This document shows, one piece after another, positions 16,732 through 24,606 of a DNA stretch of 64,000 nt. The DNA is from B1 sp964355075 (lineage in GTDB: Bacteria > Bacteroidota > Bacteroidia > UKL13-3). How positions within the stretch are numbered: the stretch's first letter is position 1; the number at the start of each line of letters is the position of its first letter. The notes beneath the pieces were generated by a model. The model had not been told where the DNA came from. It ran no database searches and saw nothing but the letters and a program-made list of their open reading frames with translations. The stretch is taken from positions 54,533-118,532 of the forward strand of contig CAYHCF010000006.1 in the NCBI GenBank assembly GCA_964355075.1, read 5' to 3'. The translations under genes and the position numbers were made by a program.

Positions 16732-18108
16732 CTAAAGCTTCTTCAACCAAACAGTTTTTACATTACAAAAAGCTTTCAAACCATATTCTCCGATTTCCCG
16801 GCCGTACCCCGATTTTTTTATGCCACCAAAAGGGAAACGAGAATCGCTTTTCACAATCTGATTAATCGATACCATACCGGATTCGATTTGATTCGCCATT
16901 TTTTTTGCGAGATCTAAATCCTTACTGAAAATACAGGCACCTAAACCAAAACGCGAATCGTTTGCCAGCTCAATAGCCTCTTCCATGGTTTCAAAAGAAT
17001 ACAAACTAACAACAGGGCCGAAAAGCTCTTCTCTGTATGCTCTTGAGTCTTTAGGAATATTGGATAGGATAGTGGGTGGAAAGAAAAATCCGGTAAGCGG
17101 TTTTTGTTTCGATTGATAGATCATTTTTGCCCCTGCCGCTACCGAATCATTTACCTGTTGAACTAATAATTGAACTAAATCAAAACGAGCCAGGGGTCCT
17201 ATGTGCGTTTCCGGTAAAAGAGGGTTTCCCAAAACAAGCTTATCCATGGCTGTGATTAATTTTTGAATAAATTCTTCAGCAATTTCAGCCTGAACCAAAA
17301 AGCGTTTTGCCGCTACGCAACTTTGTCCATTGTTTTGAAAGCGGGCAAACACAATTTGTTCCATGAGTTCATCTAAAGGGGCATCTTTTAAAATAATGCA
17401 GGGATCACTTCCTCCCAATTCAAGCACATGAGGTTTAATATATTTGCCGGATTGAGCTGCAACCTTTGATCCGGCATCTTCACTTCCGGTAAGCGTGGTG
17501 CCTGCTATCCGGTCGTCCGAAATCAAATTAGCAACAAGCTCTTCATCGGCAAAAATGGTTTGAAAGGTTCCTTCCGGGAAGCCGCATTGGTCAATAATTT
17601 TTTGTAAAGCCAAACTAGTCTGAGGGACATTGGGCGCAGGTTTTACAAGGATAACATTGCCACTCATCAGGATGGGTGCGGCACTTCTTATAATTTGCCA
17701 AAAAGGGAAATTCCAGGGATAAATTCCTAATATAACACCTAATGGTTCGAAAGAAATTCTCAATTCTGTCTCTTCTTCAATTTGATGAATCTCAGGTTCT
17801 AATAATGGACCGCTATGGATAGCATAATACGCACATAAATTTGCCGATTTGATTATTTCAGATCTGGCCTGACTCACTATTTTACCCATTTCTTCTGAAG
17901 CTATCCTGGCTAATGAATCTGCATTTTCAATTAACAATTCAGAGAGTTTTATAATGGGTTTAGCTCTAGCATCAAAACTTTTTTTGCGCCATAATTGAAA
18001 AGAAATGATTGATTGGTTCAATAGTTGATTGGCCTCATCAAAATGGATAAAAGAATATTCCTGCAGTTTAGCTTCTGTAAAAGGATTAATGCTTGCATAT
18101 TTTTTCAT
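16732..18108 (-). CDS. NAD(P)-dependent aldehyde dehydrogenase, succinate-semialdehyde dehydrogenase-like
   Basis: 458 residues from ATG 18108. The frame stays open upstream to 18180, but a TACCTTTG promoter box lies only four bases before this ATG, and MKKYASINPFTEAKL aligns with family N-termini. Motifs: IYPWNFPFWQIIRSAAPIL, catalytic Glu in LELGGSDP, catalytic Cys in NNGQSCVAAKR, FGGIKKSGYGREIGEYG at the end. Closest in pattern to GabD/SAD-type succinate-semialdehyde dehydrogenases. Probably leaderless mRNA. Oxidises an aldehyde to an acid; natural substrate uncertain. Confidence 0.92.
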   Translation of the reverse strand: MKKYASINPFTEAKLQEYSFIHFDEANQLLNQSIISFQLWRKKSFDARAKPIIKLSELLIENADSLARIASEEMGKIVSQARSEIIKSANLCAYYAIHSGPLLEPEIHQIEEETELRISFEPLGVILGIYPWNFPFWQIIRSAAPILMSGNVILVKPAPNVPQTSLALQKIIDQCGFPEGTFQTIFADEELVANLISDDRIAGTTLTGSEDAGSKVAAQSGKYIKPHVLELGGSDPCIILKDAPLDELMEQIVFARFQNNGQSCVAAKRFLVQAEIAEEFIQKLITAMDKLVLGNPLLPETHIGPLARFDLVQLLVQQVNDSVAAGAKMIYQSKQKPLTGFFFPPTILSNIPKDSRAYREELFGPVVSLYSFETMEEAIELANDSRFGLGACIFSKDLDLAKKMANQIESGMVSINQIVKSDSRFPFGGIKKSGYGREIGEYGLKAFCNVKTVWLKKL

Positions 18109-18112
18109 GGGG

Positions 18113-18120
18113 CAAAGGTA
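18113..18120 (-). promoter_or_regulatory. -7 box TACCTTTG of the aldehyde dehydrogenase gene
   Basis: Exact TAnnTTTG followed by C, four bases before the ATG. It makes the upstream extension of the open frame untranslatable from this promoter and predicts a leaderless transcript. Confidence 0.65.
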
Positions 18121-18156
18121 AAGGGCTGAAAGTATTATTTGGAAAATATAAGACAC

Positions 18157-18191
18157 AAAAAAACCACATCGTTTTGGCAATGTGGCTTTTT
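18157..18191 (-). terminator. Rho-independent terminator after the enoyl-CoA hydratase gene
   Basis: On the minus strand, GCCACAT pairs with ATGTGGT around a 10-nt loop and is followed by seven T. An A/T run on both sides means it may also work in the other direction. Confidence 0.8.
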
Positions 18192-18210
18192 ATCCATATG
18201 ATATAAGAAA

Positions 18211-18990
18211 TTAATTTCCTCTGAAGTGAGCAGGGCGTTTTTCTAAAAAGGCTTTTGTGCCTTCAATGAAATCTTCAGAACCAAAGAAATTTCCAAATTC
18301 GTTTATCTCCACATTATTGCCATCGGCACGTTTTTCGTAATAGGCGTTTACACAACGGATAACACTGGCAATGGCCATGGGAGCTTTCCCTTTGATTTTA
18401 TTCAGAATCTCTTCGCATTTCGGAATCAATTGGTCAGGAGTTACTATATGATTTACCAGGCCTAATTGCCAAGCTGTTTGTGCATCAATCATATCTCCGG
18501 TCATCAAAAATTCTAGGGCTCTTCCTTTTCCAATTAATTGTGCCAAACGTTGTGTACCTGCATATCCGGGGGTTATTCCCAGATTAACTTCCGGCTGGCC
18601 AAAACGTGCTCTCTCAACACAAACACGAATATGACAACTCATGGCCAGTTCATTTCCTCCACCCAGGGCAAATCCATTTACTGCGGCAATTACCGGTTTA
18701 GGGCAATGGTCAATAGCGCGTAGGGTAGCATGTCCTTCTTCGCTCATCCGCGTTCCTTCTTCAACATTAAAGTTTGCAAATTCGGCAATATCAGCTCCTG
18801 CTGCAAAGGCTTTACTGCCTGCACCTGTGATAATCACTCCTCTTATATTGGAATCATTATAAATGCTTAAAACTGCATTTTTTATATCAACCAAAGTCTG
18901 AATGTTTAAGGCATTCAATTTGTCTTCCCGGTTTATGGTAATGTAAAAGATTGCATCTTTTGTTTCTGCTAAGATATTTTGGTACATCAT
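18211..18990 (-). CDS. Enoyl-CoA hydratase (crotonase family)
   Basis: 259 residues. Oxyanion-hole segments AFAAGADIAEFA and GFALGGGNELAMSC; both catalytic Glu residues are in place, one in GGGNELAM and one in GQPEVNLGITPG, so this should be a true short-chain hydratase. C-terminus EDFIEGTKAFLEKRPAHFRGN is typical. Starts with ATGATG, so 18987 is possible. Hydrates trans-2-enoyl-CoA in beta-oxidation or amino-acid breakdown. Its own promoter box lies at 19022-19029, so it is not simply part of the gltX operon. Confidence 0.95.
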   Translation of the reverse strand: MMYQNILAETKDAIFYITINREDKLNALNIQTLVDIKNAVLSIYNDSNIRGVIITGAGSKAFAAGADIAEFANFNVEEGTRMSEEGHATLRAIDHCPKPVIAAVNGFALGGGNELAMSCHIRVCVERARFGQPEVNLGITPGYAGTQRLAQLIGKGRALEFLMTGDMIDAQTAWQLGLVNHIVTPDQLIPKCEEILNKIKGKAPMAIASVIRCVNAYYEKRADGNNVEINEFGNFFGSEDFIEGTKAFLEKRPAHFRGN

Positions 18991-19021
18991 TGCTCTGCTT
19001 ATTAATTAAAATTTTTATTGC

Positions 19022-19029
19022 CAAATTTA
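19022..19029 (-). promoter_or_regulatory. -7 box TAAATTTG upstream of the enoyl-CoA hydratase gene
   Basis: Exact TAnnTTTG followed by G, 31 bases before the ATG. No TTG at the usual upstream distance. Confidence 0.4.
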
Positions 19030-19116
19030 TTTTTGGGCGTGCAACTATAAGGTTAATTTTAAAAAAACAAAATAACATTTGTCTTGTTTCCTTAAAAGAG
19101 GTGCCTGTGAGCACGT

Positions 19117-19527
19117 TTAATTAAAAATTCTATTGTTTTGAACCCATAAATTAATATAATCAACAATTTCATGTGTATTGGTTCCGGGAGTAAATAACTT
19201 TCCGATCCCCATTTCATTTAATTGTTCAATGTCTTCCTTAGGCAATATGCCTCCACCGGTCACTAAAATATCATTTATATTATTCTGTAATAGCAGCTCA
19301 TTTAATCTTTTAAACACACTCAGGTGAGCTCCCGATAATATACTGACACCAATTACATCAACATCTTCCTGAATGGCAGCCTGAACCACCATCTCCGGGG
19401 TTTGGCGAAGGCCGGTATAAATTACTTCCATTCCGGCATCTCTTAAGGCGGTGGCAATAACTTTTGCTCCTCTGTCATGACCATCCAAGCCAATTTTGGC
19501 AACCAAAACTCTGATAGGTCGTATCAT
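19117..19527 (-). CDS. Methylmalonyl-CoA mutase, B12-binding (small) chain
   Basis: 136 residues, only a cobalamin-binding Rossmann domain. The base-off/His-on motif DGHDRG is at 15-20 with His17 as the cobalt ligand, then GVSILSGAH and VTGGGILPKEDI, which bind the nucleotide tail of B12. It completes the catalytic chain encoded at the left edge of the window (same genome, about 18 kb away, opposite strand). Its start overlaps the stop of the upstream lipoprotein gene as ATGA, so it is translationally coupled to it and to gltX. An isobutyryl-CoA mutase small chain would look the same; the partner's Arg motif argues for methylmalonyl-CoA. Confidence 0.93.
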   Translation of the reverse strand: MIRPIRVLVAKIGLDGHDRGAKVIATALRDAGMEVIYTGLRQTPEMVVQAAIQEDVDVIGVSILSGAHLSVFKRLNELLLQNNINDILVTGGGILPKEDIEQLNEMGIGKLFTPGTNTHEIVDYINLWVQNNRIFN

Positions 19528-20162
19528 TTTTTCTTTGCTTTTTGAGTAGGTTTAATCTTTTTAAGCAATAAATAATCTTTGCCTTTTATTTCTCTTTCAA
19601 AATAATTTAAGAAAAGGTCATCATTCATTGTAAAATATTTTAACATGCTTTGACCGCCGGCATCCATCAAAGGAGGGGTAGGTGCAGTTCCCGGCATGGT
19701 CATTATAGGTTCCATGTTTACTGGCATTTCGCGTTCCGGTAAATAAGGTTGAATACGTGAAGGTTGATTTGGGTCAGGTTTATTTTCAGTTATGGCATAC
19801 GCCTTAAACCCATTTGGAACCGGTTCAATTACGGTAATATTCCACACGGCTTTAAAATCAGGGTCTGATGTGCCAATCAAAAAATAATTATTTAGTTGAT
19901 AGAGGTAATAATCAATGTTTATTCTACTTTCTTTAATGCCATCTTTGCTGATTTCTTTTATCGAATGATCATCAATAACAACTGAAAATGAATCTGTTTT
20001 TTTTCGGGTAAAAAACCCTTCCTGCACTTCAAAGGTTCCCTGAATTTCAGGAGAATTAGCTTCCTGTTTAACACCGGGTAAGCGGTCGAATTTGGCATAA
20101 TTACAACTGGCAAGAATGCCAGTGAGTAGAATGAATCCGAACAAATTTAAATTACTTTTCAT
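19524..20162 (-). CDS. Uncharacterised lipoprotein between gltX and the mutase small chain
   Basis: 212 residues. Lipoprotein signal NLNLFGFILLTGILASC with lipobox LASC, then a beta-rich region (VQEGFFTRKKTDSFSVVIDD) and a Pro-rich segment (NKPDPNQPSRIQPYLPERE, TMPGTAPTPP) before a basic Lys-rich end. I recognise no family. It overlaps gltX and the B12-binding chain by four bases each (ATGA on both sides), so its translation is coupled to both. Probably anchored in the periplasm or outer membrane. Confidence 0.8.
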   Translation of the reverse strand: MKSNLNLFGFILLTGILASCNYAKFDRLPGVKQEANSPEIQGTFEVQEGFFTRKKTDSFSVVIDDHSIKEISKDGIKESRINIDYYLYQLNNYFLIGTSDPDFKAVWNITVIEPVPNGFKAYAITENKPDPNQPSRIQPYLPEREMPVNMEPIMTMPGTAPTPPLMDAGGQSMLKYFTMNDDLFLNYFEREIKGKDYLLLKKIKPTQKAKKK

Positions 20163-21694
20163 GGTTTAGATATATTTATTGCTTTTGTTAGTCTATGGTT
20201 TGTTTTTTCTTTTCCTAATAATTCTGCAATTTCAAATAAAGGCGGGCCACCGGCAACTCCGGTTAAACAAACACGGAACAATTGTAAGAAATCTTTACCG
20301 GAAATTTCGTTTCTGACAAGTGCATTTTGATAAGCGGCTTCTATGGCATCCCGTGTAAAAGATTCCAGATTCGAAAATAGTTCAATCAAATCTTTTAATA
20401 CTTGTGGAGTTTTTTCGTTCCAGCGTTTCTTAATTACCTGTTCATCATAAACTATTGGATCAACAAAAAGGTATCTGCCATAATCCCAGGTCTCTGTGGT
20501 TAAGCTAATTTTTCCTTTTATCAGGTTGCAGGATTTCAAAATATAATTTTCGTCAAAAGAATCAATCAAATCATTTTCCTTCAATGCTTTTCTCAAATAC
20601 GGTGCCAAAGCCGAATCCTCCATTTTGTGCATATATTGGTGATTGAACCATTTGGCTTTAACCGGATCAAACTTGGCTCCACCCTTATTGATACGTTCTA
20701 ATGTAAAGGCCTGAACCAACTCTTCTTTACTGAATATCTCCTCATTGGTACCGGGATTCCAACCTAATAAAGCCAACAGGTTTATAACGGCTTCCGGTAA
20801 GTAACCACTTTCGCGGTATCCCACAGATTTTTCACCTGTAGTGGGATCTATCCAATTTAATGGGAATACCGGAAATCCCAAACGATCTCCATCGCGTTTA
20901 CTCAATTTCCCGCTTCCTTCGGGTTTTAATAATAAGGGTAAATGAGCAAAAACCGGCATAAGGCCTTCCCAGCCCAAACAACGGTACAACAATACATGTA
21001 AAGGAGCCGATGATAACCATTCTTCACCGCGAATGACATGGGATATTTGCATTAAATAATCGTCAACCACATTTGCCAGATGATAAGTAGGCATTCCATC
21101 ACTTTTATACAAAACTTTATCATCCATTTCATGGGTGTTAAAACTCACCCTGCCACGTATTTCATCGTGAAATTCAATTATTTCATTTTCGGGAAGTCTG
21201 AACCTTACCACGTAGGGATCACCGTTTTCCAGGCGATGTATTATTTCATCATCAGGCAGTGTTAATGAATTTTTCATGGAGGCACGCGTGATGGGATCAT
21301 ATTTTGCGTCTGTACCATTTGCCATCAGGCGCGCGCGCATGGCTTCCAGTTCCACAGCAGTATCAAAAGCGTAATAGGCGTGACCGGAATCAATCAATTG
21401 CATGGCATACTGTTTATATATCGGTTTGCGATCGCTCTGACGGTATGGGGCATGCTTTCCATCACCGAAACCAATTCCTTCATTGGCCTCAATGCCAAGC
21501 CATTTCAATGATTCAATAATATAATCCTCAGCGCCTGGTACTAAACGACTTTGGTCTGTATCTTCGATGCGGATAATAAAATCTCCACCATTCTTTTTTG
21601 CATATAAATAGTTGTAAAGGGCAGTTTTCACCCCTCCTATATGTAAGGCCCCCGTCGGACTCGGGGCAAAACGTACTCTGACTCTTCTCTCCAT
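20159..21694 (-). CDS. gltX: Glutamyl-tRNA synthetase
   Basis: 511 residues from ATG 21694. The open frame continues to a TTG at 21709, but a TATCTTTG promoter box covers that site, so ATG 21694 (MERRVRVRFAPSPTG) is the start. Class I motifs: HIGH-equivalent HIGGVKTALYNYL and KLSKRDGD (KMSKS equivalent). It charges tRNA-Glu, and possibly tRNA-Gln if a GatCAB pathway exists. First gene of a tightly overlapping three-gene unit with a lipoprotein and the B12-binding mutase chain. Confidence 0.97.
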   Translation of the reverse strand: MERRVRVRFAPSPTGALHIGGVKTALYNYLYAKKNGGDFIIRIEDTDQSRLVPGAEDYIIESLKWLGIEANEGIGFGDGKHAPYRQSDRKPIYKQYAMQLIDSGHAYYAFDTAVELEAMRARLMANGTDAKYDPITRASMKNSLTLPDDEIIHRLENGDPYVVRFRLPENEIIEFHDEIRGRVSFNTHEMDDKVLYKSDGMPTYHLANVVDDYLMQISHVIRGEEWLSSAPLHVLLYRCLGWEGLMPVFAHLPLLLKPEGSGKLSKRDGDRLGFPVFPLNWIDPTTGEKSVGYRESGYLPEAVINLLALLGWNPGTNEEIFSKEELVQAFTLERINKGGAKFDPVKAKWFNHQYMHKMEDSALAPYLRKALKENDLIDSFDENYILKSCNLIKGKISLTTETWDYGRYLFVDPIVYDEQVIKKRWNEKTPQVLKDLIELFSNLESFTRDAIEAAYQNALVRNEISGKDFLQLFRVCLTGVAGGPPLFEIAELLGKEKTNHRLTKAINISKP

Positions 21695-21706
21695 AATGAA
21701 TGTAGG

Positions 21707-21714
21707 CAAAGATA
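21707..21714 (-). promoter_or_regulatory. -7 box TATCTTTG of gltX
   Basis: Exact TAnnTTTG followed by C, 12 bases before ATG 21694; predicted leader of only a few nt. The hairpin element at 21721-21885 begins seven bases upstream, so it occupies the position where a -33 element would lie. Confidence 0.6.
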
Positions 21715-21720
21715 AGGATA

Positions 21721-21885
21721 AGAAGCTGTCTAGAAATAATATTTTTAGAATTTTATGCGACTATTTTTTGATAGGCGAGGCGCATTTTGAAGCCAATAGC
21801 CTGCGACCTATAGGCAAAAAATGCAACGAAGCATATCGAAAAATAGGCCATTACAAAATGAAAAGATTATTTCTAGTCAGCTTCT
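21721..21885. repeat. 165-bp MITE-like hairpin element between gltX and frr
   Basis: Terminal inverted repeats AGAAGCTGTCTAGAAATAAT (21721-21740) and its complement with one mismatch (21866-21885). The interior also folds back on itself: the two halves align over blocks such as CTATTTTT-GATA, GCATTTT and GCC-TATAG, so the whole element forms a long imperfect stem. It has no coding capacity. Its ends match 13 of 15 bases with those of the hairpin at 62804-62928, so both probably belong to one dispersed family. It sits between divergent promoters of gltX and frr. Flanks show no clear target duplication. Confidence 0.8.
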
Positions 21886-21964
21886 AAGGAGCTTTTTAAC
21901 CACCATGGCTGATTTTGTTTGTTAAATTTTTAAAATAAATTTCAAAAAATTACCATACTCGTAG

Positions 21965-21971
21965 TATTTTG
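21965..21971 (+). promoter_or_regulatory. Possible -7 box TATTTTGC of frr
   Basis: TATTTTGCGC resembles TAnnTTTGC with one base less between TA and TTTG. The same form occurs before lpdA (50082-50088). Leader about 24 nt. Confidence 0.3.
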
Positions 21972-22000
21972 CGCCTTCTGATAAAATAAATATTAATATT

Positions 22001-22567
22001 ATGAGTGACCCAAGATTACAGCCCTTATTAGATTCATTGAAAAATCAGATGGATCATGCCATAGCTCATGCTGTCGCTGAGTTTGCTAAAATTCGTGCCG
22101 GAAAGGCTCATCCTTCCATGCTGGATTCTGTAAAAGTTGATTATTATGGCCAATTAGTACCAATCAGTCAAATTGCAAATATCAATACGCCCGATGCACG
22201 CTCATTGACGGTGCAGCCCTGGGAAAAAAACATGGTGCATGCAATTGAAAAAGGAATCATTAACTCAAATCTCGGCTTTGCACCATCAAATGACGGCACC
22301 CTGATTCGCATTTCATTACCCGTACTCACCGAAGAACGTAGGAAAGAGATCGTAAAAAAAGTTAAGATGGAAGCAGAAGTTGCAAAGATTTCGGTTCGTA
22401 CCATTCGTAAAGAAATTAATGAGGCCATTAAAAAAGCTCAAAAAGAGGGAGTGCCTGAGGATGATGTGAAAGTTGCTGAAACCCAGGTACAAAAAACAAC
22501 GGATGCTTTTATTAAAAAAATTGATGATTTAACTGCATCTAAAGAAGCTGATTTGATGCACGTATAA
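22001..22567 (+). CDS. frr: Ribosome recycling factor
   Basis: 188 residues, standard length. Family segments: FAKIRAGKAHPSMLDSVKVDYYG, NINTPDARSLTVQPWEKN, AIEKGIINSNLGFAPSNDG, RISLPVLTEERRKEIVKKVK. With EF-G it splits ribosomes after termination. The usual upstream partner pyrH is absent; the gene is headed by the hairpin element instead and followed after 17 bp by a transglycosylase gene. Confidence 0.97.
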   Translation: MSDPRLQPLLDSLKNQMDHAIAHAVAEFAKIRAGKAHPSMLDSVKVDYYGQLVPISQIANINTPDARSLTVQPWEKNMVHAIEKGIINSNLGFAPSNDGTLIRISLPVLTEERRKEIVKKVKMEAEVAKISVRTIRKEINEAIKKAQKEGVPEDDVKVAETQVQKTTDAFIKKIDDLTASKEADLMHV

Positions 22568-22584
22568 ATACATAAAGTTCGTTA

Positions 22585-24606
22585 ATGAAAAAAATTATAC
22601 CTGGGATTCCGAAATATTTAACACTGGTTTTAAAAATTGCCAGTGTTTTTTTGTTATTAGGAATTGTTGGATATTTTTCATTACGCGGCTATTTTTTGAA
22701 CAAAGCAATAGAGAAGATTCAGAATAAATTAGCCATAAAATACAATACCCGACTTTGGGTGAGAGAGGCTGGTTTCAAAGGATTTACTACCGTTTCCTTA
22801 AAAGGAATACAATTAATTCCAAATGGAAAAGATACGCTGCTTTCTGTTGATGAATTCTCATTAAGCATAAAATTTTGGTATGCGCTTCTGGCAGATATCC
22901 GGATAAATGAGGTCTCACTTAGCAATGGATATTTACAATTAGTAAAAAAAGGGAATGACAAGAACTTCGATCAGTTTTATAAACAAAAGGGTGATACGTC
23001 TTCGGTTCAATCCCAAATAAAAGAGCCACCGGATGAGGAGAAAGTAAATTATGCCAGGGTGATCTATAACCTGATTGTAAACGGGTTAAATAAAGTTCCA
23101 AATAAAGTCACCATTCATCATTTCACTTTAAAAGGAATTGATGATAACCATTTTTTGAATTTGGGAATTATTCAACTTAGTATGATTGATAAAAAATTGA
23201 GTTCTGTAATTCAGGTTCAATCCAGTGAAGTGAACCAGCAATGGCAATTCAGTGGCTTGGCAAACCCGGGTGAGAGACAAGCGGATATTACCTTTAGCCG
23301 TCTGGATCAGGGCAATATTGTTTTACCTTATTTGCTGGAGCGCTTCAATTTGAAAGTTGGGTTTAATTCCCTTCGTTTGCAATTGAATAATGTCAGCTTT
23401 GATGATGATGAGTTAAGAATTAATGGAAGTGCTTCTATTGACTCCTTTATGGTGAACCACGCAAAGATTTCAAAAAGAGACGTAATGATTCCTAAAGCTA
23501 AATTTGATTATGCCTATGTAATTGGAAGTAATTATATTTCATTGGATAGCTCTACTTCATTTGTTTTTAATGATTTCACAATACATCCTTTTATTAAATT
23601 TCAAAATGGCCCGGATACCATTTTTTATTTGAGTGTAAGGACAGAAAAAACAGAGGCGCAAAAGTTTATAAATGCCTTGCCGGAAGGATTGTTCTCACAC
23701 GTGAAAGGCATGGAAGCAACAGGAAGCTTCAGCTACAGACTTGATTTTATTTACAATGAAAATCATCCGAATGATATGGTTTTTGAAAGTAAATTGGAAA
23801 AGGATAAATTAAAAATTACCCGGTATGGGGAAGCGAACCTCAGCAAACTCAACAATGAGTTCACTTATTTACCAACTGAAAACGGCAGATCGTTGCGACC
23901 TGTTTTTGTAGGCTTGGCGAATCCCTATTATACCCCTTTAGATCAGATTTCAACCCTACTTAAAAAAACAGTTCTAACTACAGAAGATCCTTCATTTTAC
24001 TGGCATCATGGATTTGTTACCGAGGCTTTTCGTCAATCGATCGTGAAGAATATCCGTACCGGCAGATTTAAACGCGGAGCAAGTACCTTAAGTATGCAGT
24101 TGACGAAAAATGTTTTCCTGACCCGGGAAAAAACCATTTCACGTAAATTGGAGGAAATACTGCTGGTCTTTATTTTAGAAAATAACTATATCTGCACCAA
24201 AGACAGGATGTTTGAAGTTTATCTGAATATCATTGAATGGGGTCCTGATGTTTATGGAATAGGTGAGGCTTCTCAATTTTATTTTAATAAGAAACCCATT
24301 GATCTTACCCTGAGCGAAAGTTTATTTTTGGCGACCATTATCCCCGGCCCAAAACATTTTATGTGGCGCTTTGGAAAAGATGGAACGCCTAAACCATTTC
24401 TTGAAAGAACCTATAGATTTCTATCCAATTTAATGATTATCCGAAATTTGCTGATACCTGAGGATACCCTTGGATTAACGCATAAGGTCGTGATTACCGG
24501 ACCGGCACGAAAATACATCATCAAAAATGATTCCCTGGTTAATGATACGTTAATCGAACAGGAGCTTGAACTGCTTCATAACCCGGGAGAACGTGAAGAA
24601 GATTGA
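22585..24606 (+). CDS. AsmA-like/GT51 peptidoglycan glycosyltransferase fusion
   Basis: 673 residues. One N-terminal membrane helix (about 12-35), then roughly 400 residues of beta-rich AsmA/DUF748-like sequence (YNTRLWVREAGFKGFTTVSL, VDEFSLSIKFWYALLADIRI, VSLSNGYLQLVKKG). A GT51 domain follows from about 440: catalytic Glu in TTEDPSFYWHHGF (about 466), KRGASTLSMQLTKNVFL (about 497), LEEILLVFILENNY, YLNIIEWG and GIGEASQFYF. There is no transpeptidase domain, so it could polymerise glycan strands from lipid II but not cross-link them. Only 17 bp after frr; likely co-transcribed. Confidence 0.88.
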   Translation: MKKIIPGIPKYLTLVLKIASVFLLLGIVGYFSLRGYFLNKAIEKIQNKLAIKYNTRLWVREAGFKGFTTVSLKGIQLIPNGKDTLLSVDEFSLSIKFWYALLADIRINEVSLSNGYLQLVKKGNDKNFDQFYKQKGDTSSVQSQIKEPPDEEKVNYARVIYNLIVNGLNKVPNKVTIHHFTLKGIDDNHFLNLGIIQLSMIDKKLSSVIQVQSSEVNQQWQFSGLANPGERQADITFSRLDQGNIVLPYLLERFNLKVGFNSLRLQLNNVSFDDDELRINGSASIDSFMVNHAKISKRDVMIPKAKFDYAYVIGSNYISLDSSTSFVFNDFTIHPFIKFQNGPDTIFYLSVRTEKTEAQKFINALPEGLFSHVKGMEATGSFSYRLDFIYNENHPNDMVFESKLEKDKLKITRYGEANLSKLNNEFTYLPTENGRSLRPVFVGLANPYYTPLDQISTLLKKTVLTTEDPSFYWHHGFVTEAFRQSIVKNIRTGRFKRGASTLSMQLTKNVFLTREKTISRKLEEILLVFILENNYICTKDRMFEVYLNIIEWGPDVYGIGEASQFYFNKKPIDLTLSESLFLATIIPGPKHFMWRFGKDGTPKPFLERTYRFLSNLMIIRNLLIPEDTLGLTHKVVITGPARKYIIKNDSLVNDTLIEQELELLHNPGEREED

